Positions 58,376 through 64,000 of a stretch of 64,000 nt of DNA are shown here, piece after piece (positions within the stretch are counted from its first letter, which is position 1; each line of letters starts with the position of its first letter). Below the pieces are notes generated by a model. It ran no database searches. It had not been told where the DNA came from and worked only from the letters and a program-made list of their open reading frames with translations. Position numbers and translations under genes: made by a program. Source of the stretch: Sorex araneus (Eukaryota > Chordata > Mammalia > Eulipotyphla > Soricidae); the NCBI RefSeq assembly GCF_027595985.1, contig NC_073302.1:279651116-279715115 (forward strand). Direction: 5' to 3'.

Positions 58376-58489
58376 AATCAATCATAAATCACTAAAACAA
58401 GAGAAAAAAATTACTATCAAGCACAGTATCTCCCATACTAACATTTCTATACCTTCTTGAATTTTTAGAGATTTAAACTTTTACATTAT

Positions 58490-58715
58490 GTTTATAAATA
58501 AGTTTTATTCTCATTTCTTTGTGAGAAGTACGATCAGTGTCTAGAGTTATTGTTTAAGGTTTATATACCTAGTTATTCCAGGACCATTTGTTAAAAAGAT
58601 GACATTTTGGTCATTGATTCACCTTTGTTTCTCTGTAGAGATCTCTGGTTATATTTTTATGCATGTAAGTATTCATGGTTCTTAATTCAAATATATATAT
58701 GTATCTATATTTATC

Positions 58716-58783
<68 letters not shown>

Positions 58784-58891
58784 CAGTATTGACAACTGTA
58801 GTGTGAGGTAAGTTCTGGAAGTCAGGAAGTGCCCTTTCTTTTTTACCTTTCAATATTTTAGCAAATATTTTTTTATCTTTTAGTAATTTAT
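58490..58891 (-). mobile_element. Old L1 ORF2, left part of an interrupted copy
   Basis: CTAGTTATTCCAGGACCATT and TGTTAAAAAGATGACATTTT correspond to a well-known inverted ORF2 stretch of old mammalian L1. The copy is interrupted by a TCTA microsatellite and then by the LTR at 58892. It resumes at 60145. Confidence 0.75.
58712..58785. repeat. (TCTA)n microsatellite
   Basis: About 18 CTAT units, nearly pure, ending at CTACAG. Confidence 0.97.
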
Positions 58892-60144
58892 TGTAAAAAA
58901 TGCAAACTCACACGCAGGGGAGAGTGTGATGTGATGTGTGTTGTTCACGGGCTCTTGGAGCAGCGCTCTCACTCTATCTCTCTCTCTCTCTCCCGCTCAC
59001 ATTTGGTGTTCTCGAGCTGCTGTGTATAGACCGGATAGGGATGGCTGCTCCTTGTGCTCTGCTTCTGTGTGTGCCTCTGTGCCCTCTTTTGTCTGTCTCT
59101 CAATCTCTGAGTCTTATCTCTGCAGTCTCTTCTCTGGTCTCTTCCAACCTCTCTCTGTCTCTGTCGTCTCTCCTTTGGCCTCTTCTGATCACTCTTTTTC
59201 CGATCTCTCTCCAGAGCCCTTCTGCTTCTATCTCTGGAGCCCTTCTTGCTCTCACTTCTGACTCTGTCTCTTACTTCTGACTCTGATCTTTACTTCTGAC
59301 TCTGACTCGCTTTGTGCTATTTCTTTCCCCTGCTTCTGGCTCTGATTATTTCCTAATTCTCTTTCACTGTGTGCTCTGCTTCTGTCTTTTCCCCCTACTT
59401 CTCTTACAGTCTTAGTTTATATAGCAATCACATAGGGTGGTGACACAGAGGTGGGTTGAACATTAACAAATCAACAAAGAGGGGTAAGACCACTTCTCCA
59501 GGAGATTAACAAAATCTCATTTTAGGAGATTACTCCAGATTACTAGGAGATCTGCTCAAGGATGGAATCCCATCCAGGGTGTGTCACTTTCTTCTTTCTT
59601 CAGCTAGTAATAATCCACTCAAACAGCTCTAGTAATTTTACTTCTAATATTTCGAGTATTGTCATTCTGTATGATCACAGTAAGAGATATATCAAACTTA
59701 AAGTTTGGTTCTTCCTGAGAAAATCTCACTATATTTTCCAGACCACAGTCCTCAGGCCAGGTTAGTCTTCCTAACCCCAGCAGGGTCCTAGTCTCGTCAT
59801 TAATTTTGGATCATGACAGCATTTGTCTATGACCATGCTCTCAACTTATAGTTGAGTATTGTGACTCTTTGGCCTGGTTCATTTTGATGCCAGGGTAGCT
59901 CAGAGCTTGCCCTGGCTTCATTCAGTCCCTTGTCAGGACTCTGCTATGGAGGTGCTAGGAACTAAGGGCAACTGAGTTGAGAAAGCAGATGCCCAGGAGT
60001 AAATATTATCAGAGTCAATCATCTCCCAGGTTACGAAGCATAATATTAACTATCTTCCTGTGTCCATACAGAAAGGACATTGCTTTAAGGTAAATTAAGT
60101 TCCCTGTGGCTAGGCTAAAAGGATAAACACAATGTTATCCTACA
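58892..60144 (-). mobile_element. Solo LTR of an endogenous retrovirus, 1253 bp
   Basis: It begins TGTA and ends TACA on either strand and is flanked by a perfect 6-bp duplication, ATTTAT (58886-58891 and 60145-60150). A TATA-like box on the minus strand lies at 59415-59423. Downstream of it on the minus strand the sequence is a long purine-rich (AGAG) tract. No gag, pol or env sequence is present. A 6-bp duplication is typical of class II (ERVK-like) elements. The family was not identified. Open frames inside (58936-59280) are artefacts of the CT-rich tract. Confidence 0.88.
59415..59423 (-). promoter_or_regulatory. TATA-like box of the LTR
   Basis: TATATAAAC on the minus strand, about 730 bases from the 5' end of the LTR in its own orientation. 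Activity is inferred from position only. Confidence 0.55.
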
Positions 60145-60920
60145 ATTTATGACTCAAAAGAAATAGAAAATCACAAAATATTTACTAGAGATTTGATTGA
60201 AATTGGTTTGATGATGACTGATATCTTAATAATATTGAATTTATTTATGGTCTGCATTTCTTTAGAGCAACATTGATTTCTTTCATTAGAGTTTAGAAAC
60301 TGCCCCCAAATAGACTTTGAACATATTTAGCTAATCTCATTTTTAGGTACAACTCTCACTCCTTCTCTCTGTCTCTATCTGTCTTCCTTTCTCTATCTCT
60401 TAATCTTGTCCCCTCTTTCTCTGGGTCATTTAATTGAGGACTGCTACTGGAAATACATTTTCATATCTTTTCTATAGGAAACCAAAGAGTTTCTGTTTAT
60501 TTACTTACAGTCTATAAATGTGGGACAATGTTTATCTAGATACAATTATTTTTGTTTTCTATTTTTAGGACTTACTAAATAGACAATCATGTCATTTGTG
60601 AACAAGGAATTTTTTTCATTTCTATTTTCTTCTACTTTTTTTCTTTACTAAATATGCTACTAACATATGTTTAATAGTTCTAATAGTTTTTATAGGTGTT
60701 TTAATTTTTTTCATTAAGTTGACAATGTTATTCCTATTTCTTGTTTTCTGAGATTATCCTAATTTTCTAAAATTATTTATGTTTTTTCAGATTTTATTTC
60801 TCCATCTATTGGTGTATCCATATGACTCTTTTTTAGTCTGTTAATATGATGCATTGTCTTTACTTTATAAGCCAATAGATGCTATTATAATTTTCTCTTG
60901 ACTTTATTGAGAGCATTTAA
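60145..60920 (-). mobile_element. Old L1 ORF2, right part of the interrupted copy
   Basis: ATATCTTAATAATATTGAAT, TTTCTTTCATTAGAG and AATAGACAATCATGTCATTT occur in the order of an inverted ORF2. Together with 58490-58891 it frames the LTR. The right border is uncertain. Confidence 0.72.
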
Positions 60921-61084
60921 TTTTCTGATATTAAAAATGTACTAAATTTGGCACACACAGAGTCATTTGTTTATATGTACTCTCAAATAAGCATGCTGCT
61001 AACTATAGCTAGAGGTGAAAATCTATAATCATATTAAAAAAGAGAAAGTCCCCATTTTTTTAAACCAAAAAATTATCTTTAATG

Positions 61085-61180
61085 CTAAAAATGCTTTATT
61101 TTTTTGGTAGTGTAGGGTACTGAACCCAGGTTTCATACATGCAAAGCTCTTTACTTTTAAGCTACATCCTCTACCTTAAA
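61085..61180 (-). mobile_element. Type A SINE head fragment
   Basis: TACTGAACCCAGGTTTCATA, CATGCAAAGCTCTTTACTTT and AGCTACATCCTCTACC match the inverted box B to box A segment. The body is missing. Confidence 0.5.
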
Positions 61181-62316
61181 ACATTTTAAAGAGTTACATA
61201 TATATCACTGTGTTTGAAAAGAAAGGTGAGAGTGCAAATATATCACTGTCTTACAAGAATACTCTATTTCCTTATGTTAAGAAGTCATTACAAAAGCAAA
61301 AAGTCGAAAGGTCTCCAAGGATGTGATGTTACATGGTTTACTTCAGGCTCCTTATTTGTCAGTCATTTACTTGCCTTTGTGCTTCACTCTCTTGAAAATG
61401 CATTCTATCTCTTCATGTGCTTCTTGTAATCGCAGAGGAACTGCCATGTAAGTGAATAAATAGTCTCTCTTCCAGGTGATTAATGAAAAGCCATAAATCC
61501 TCTTAACCACAGATGAATAGTAACAGATGCTTCACATCCTGTGGTTCAAAAAAGAATGGTCCACTAGCTCAAAGAAACCGGACCATTTAACAAATATGAC
61601 TTCACCCTAAAGCTTGCACTACAACATTTATGAATCCTAAAGTTATGCCTAACTAAAATATAGATTACTATTCTGCAGTAGTTCTGTATTGATGAAATGC
61701 TTTTGAAGAAAATTGGATATAGAAATTCAATAAAAATAAATGTAAGCCACATTTTCCCACCCCTGAGGTGTAAGCCCGTACGTTCAGCAGTTGTATTTAA
61801 AACAAGTCACTTCAGATCAACATGGGGTTTTAACACCTCCGTAGACAAGGTGTTGATCAATTAGGTGGGATATTTTGAGGCTCAGTGAGCAATCATAATT
61901 TTGATAAATATTTAATGTGTCCACATTGAGACTGCTGTAAAGGAAGAAATGGGAAATTTAATGAAGCATTACATATCATATTATTTATTTTTTTACAACA
62001 CTGCTATTTTATATAGCTGTTTTGGTCAAATGCAATTCAAGAGGCCCATACTATACCAACAGTTGCATGTGGTTGTGATTGTTGACTTGAGCTTTCTGAA
62101 ATATTTAATGACAAATTTAAAAAATAACAAAAATTTAACTATGCAGAAAAGATGTTGGGCTCCCTCATAATTACCTTGTGCTTCTATGTAATTATTTGTA
62201 AATCAATTAGAAATTGTAATTTTTGTAGACAATGTGAATCTCTCTTTAAAGTCAATGGCCGTTATAAGTGAGTTAGGTAAGGTCATGTGTTATATAAATC
62301 TACAAGAGTTGCTTCT
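61181..62316. other. AT-rich with a pair of overlapping hairpins
   Basis: GATCAACA (61815-61822) can pair with TGTTGATC (61851-61858), and AACACCT (61832-61838) with AGGTGTT (61848-61854). The right arms overlap. Nothing else is recognised. Confidence 0.5.
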
Positions 62317-62364
62317 AGGTGAACCTGCCAAAAGGTTCACCTTACAAAAGGTGAACCTGCTAAA
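62317..62364. repeat. Three 16-bp units with near-palindromic cores
   Basis: AGGTGAACCT (62317-62326), AGGTTCACCT (62333-62342) and AGGTGAACCT (62349-62358) are spaced exactly 16 bp apart and joined by GCCAAA, TACAAA and GCTAAA. The middle core is the inverse complement of the outer two, so alternative hairpins can form. Confidence 0.9.
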
Positions 62365-62689
62365 TTGTTTGTAATACAATCATGGAGCTTTGACCCAAAT
62401 ATATTAGCAAGTTCAGTATATGCATAGCTGTTGATGATTGAATTACTGATGACAATGACACACTATTGAAGATTTTTTTTTCTTGCAAAGAGGGAGTGAG
62501 AGTGTTTTACAAAACTGAGTAGATTATGGAAGATGAAATGGAATACTGAGGGAATAGGATTGTCAATTATGAGTACATATTAAAGTATAATTTGTTTTTA
62601 ATTTTAATGTTAAAATAAATTACCATAACTAATTTATAAAGGAGTTCTGTGTACTATGCTTCTGTGTCTCCAGTTCTATGAAGAGTTGC

Positions 62690-62842
62690 ATTTCAGACCA
62701 GAGAGATAGTAACAGCAGGGAGGGCATTTTCTTGTACAAAGATGACCCATGTTCGACCCCCTATACTTATATGATCTGCCCAAGTACTTCAGAAGTGACC
62801 CCTGGGCACAGAGCCAGGTATTACAAAAAAAAAAAAAAAAGA
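62690..62842 (+). mobile_element. Type A SINE, diverged
   Basis: AGAGAGATAGTAACAGCAGG and CCATGTTCGACCCCCTATAC (box B intact as GTTCGA) give the head. GTGACCCCTGGGCACAGAGC is a shortened body. A pure A-run follows. Confidence 0.82.
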
Positions 62843-62929
62843 AAAAACGCCTAGTTGTAGCAATGATTACAGATCAAACATAGATAGCATAAATGGAACA
62901 TAAAAACTGCCATTCTCACCATTCTTTAG

Positions 62930-63105
62930 GTGTTTTTGTTTGGTGGTTTTTTGGCCAAATCAGCTGTGCTCAGAGTTTTTTCCTGACCAAGCACTCCTTG
63001 GGGTGCAGGGGGACCACATGAGCCACATAAGTACTGGGAACAAACACAAGTCATCCTCACGCAGGGCAAGTGTCTTCCCCACCCTCCTGTCACTCCAGTC
63101 TCCGT
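62930..63105 (-). mobile_element. Type A SINE, diverged
   Basis: CAGCTGTGCTCAGAGTTTTT, CAGGGGGACCACATGAGCCA and CTCACGCAGGGCAAGTGTCT show the inverted body and head, ending CCTGTCACTCCAGTC. Confidence 0.78.
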
Positions 63106-63470
63106 CTCCACCATCTCTTGATATTGATATTTTGTGTGTTTTCCTTCCATACGAGTTGCATTGACTTTCATTAGTAAGAGGGCGTCGTGGAAATATGAAT
63201 GAAGTTTGCAAACTGAGGCTTGTAAAGTCATAGGTATTTAATGAACAGCAATAGAAAACAAATGCCCATGTTGAATGATTAGCTCTATGAAAACAATAGT
63301 GAACTGGGATTAAGCCCAAAATCTTTTACACTGTTTCATGTTAGTCAGTTAGTTATTGTTGTACAAATTTTTATTTAATTTTTTTATTTGGGAGGAGCTT
63401 TTCAGGCAGTGGTGGGGGTGCATGTAAATGTGCTGACAGAAATAGTTATCAAATTGATTCCAGAGATGTT
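63106..63470. other. No feature recognised
   Basis: Some G-rich words near 63400 (GGCAGTGGTGGGGGTGCATG) have no clear family. Confidence 0.45.
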
Positions 63471-63614
63471 TTTAATTAAATCACTGTGAGATAGTTACAA
63501 AATTGCTCAAGATTGGGTTTCGGTAATACAATGTTCCAACACCCACACTTTACTAGCGTACATTTCCCACAACCAATGTCCCCAGTTTTTTCTCTACAAT
63601 ATCCCCCACCAGAA
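63471..63614 (-). mobile_element. L1-type 3' tail, diverged
   Basis: AAATCACTGTGAGATAGTTA, AATACAATGTTCCAACACCC and ATTTCCCACAACCAATGTCC align with the tail at 55674 and, inverted, with 44750-44860. More diverged than the others. Confidence 0.85.
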
Positions 63615-64000
63615 TACACAGATTTAAGGCTAATGATAAAGCTATATAGAGTAAGAATAAAATAGACAGGGTGAGAGTAGAAAGAATGGCCCCCCAAGAG
63701 AAAAATTCCTGAGAATGGACCCAGGATCGACCTAGGATATGCACAGAGAATCTATAGATGTACAATCTCCTTCTGAACATTCTGCTCTTCCCATCCACCT
63801 TGTCTTCCCATTTGTGTGTCTTAAACCCAATATAAATTCCTCTAGGAAATGAGATATAGAACAAGAAAGTTTTCTGCCTTTCCTGTGCTTCCTACTTAAA
63901 GAAGAATATCTGATGCCAAAGTTTCTCGCTGCATCCTTTCTTTTGCTCAAAGAATGTCTCTACTGGAAATTCAGTCCTTTCTTCTCCATTCCTCTGTTTT
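63615..64000. other. Unidentified sequence, possibly the body of the element at 63471
   Basis: It follows the L1-type tail without a visible flanking duplication, so it may be the upstream part of that element. It does not look like the 3' UTR at 44413-44700, and the window ends here. Confidence 0.4.

Noticed and set aside
58936..59280. 114- and 107-codon serine/leucine-rich frames
   Set aside because: They lie antisense inside the CT-rich part of the solo LTR.
62317..62364. CRISPR-like repeat array
   Set aside because: Only three 16-bp units with 6-bp linkers, in a mammalian context with no cas genes. It does not fit any CRISPR.

Overview
The window is non-coding nuclear DNA of a placental mammal. 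Old eutherian repeats (MIR, L2, a MER5A-like hAT element, old L1) give the clade. A dense population of tRNA-headed SINEs resembles, from memory, the SINEs of shrews (Sorex), so a soricid is the best guess; I could not search a database. The sequence is AT-rich, and I found no host protein-coding exon, tRNA, rRNA, snRNA or CRISPR array. Every long open frame I inspected is either repeat sequence read through or a chance frame. The region is an intergenic desert or the inside of a very large intron.

Layout. From 1 to 9 kb there are old and middle-aged type A SINEs, two unclassified GC-rich blocks (300-475, 6040-6560), one young SINE at 7.2 kb and a MIR. From 9 to 26 kb type B SINEs appear, with a 63-bp direct duplication around one of them, two SINE clusters (13.6-14.1, 24.5-25.5 kb) and an old L1 piece. 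From 26 to 36 kb there are a MER5A-like element, an L1 3' end, a second local duplication and the best-preserved type A SINE (33850). From 36 to 49 kb there are an LTR fragment moved by L1-style retroposition (36284), young SINEs, a 5'-truncated L1 with an open ORF2 end (44053) and a 0.6-kb composite retroposon (48362). From 49 to 64 kb there are L2 sequence, a 0.3-kb polypyrimidine tract (51.8 kb), a composite type B retroposon (57837), an old L1 split by a complete 1.25-kb solo LTR with 6-bp target duplication (58892-60144), a 16-bp triplet of near-palindromes (62317) and a further L1 end at the right edge.

How the parts relate. L1 appears as donor (one open ORF2 end and four loci sharing one 3' tail) and as the likely driver of A-tailed elements. 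Type A SINEs end in an A-rich tail. Type B SINEs share the tRNA-like head but have another body and end in short tandem repeats of about 8 bp, which suggests a different partner LINE. Some type B copies carry an extra internal module. One has the tRNA head replaced by an unrelated 270-bp 5' module and is bounded by target-site duplications. The least familiar objects are that composite, the 48362 composite and the retroposed LTR.
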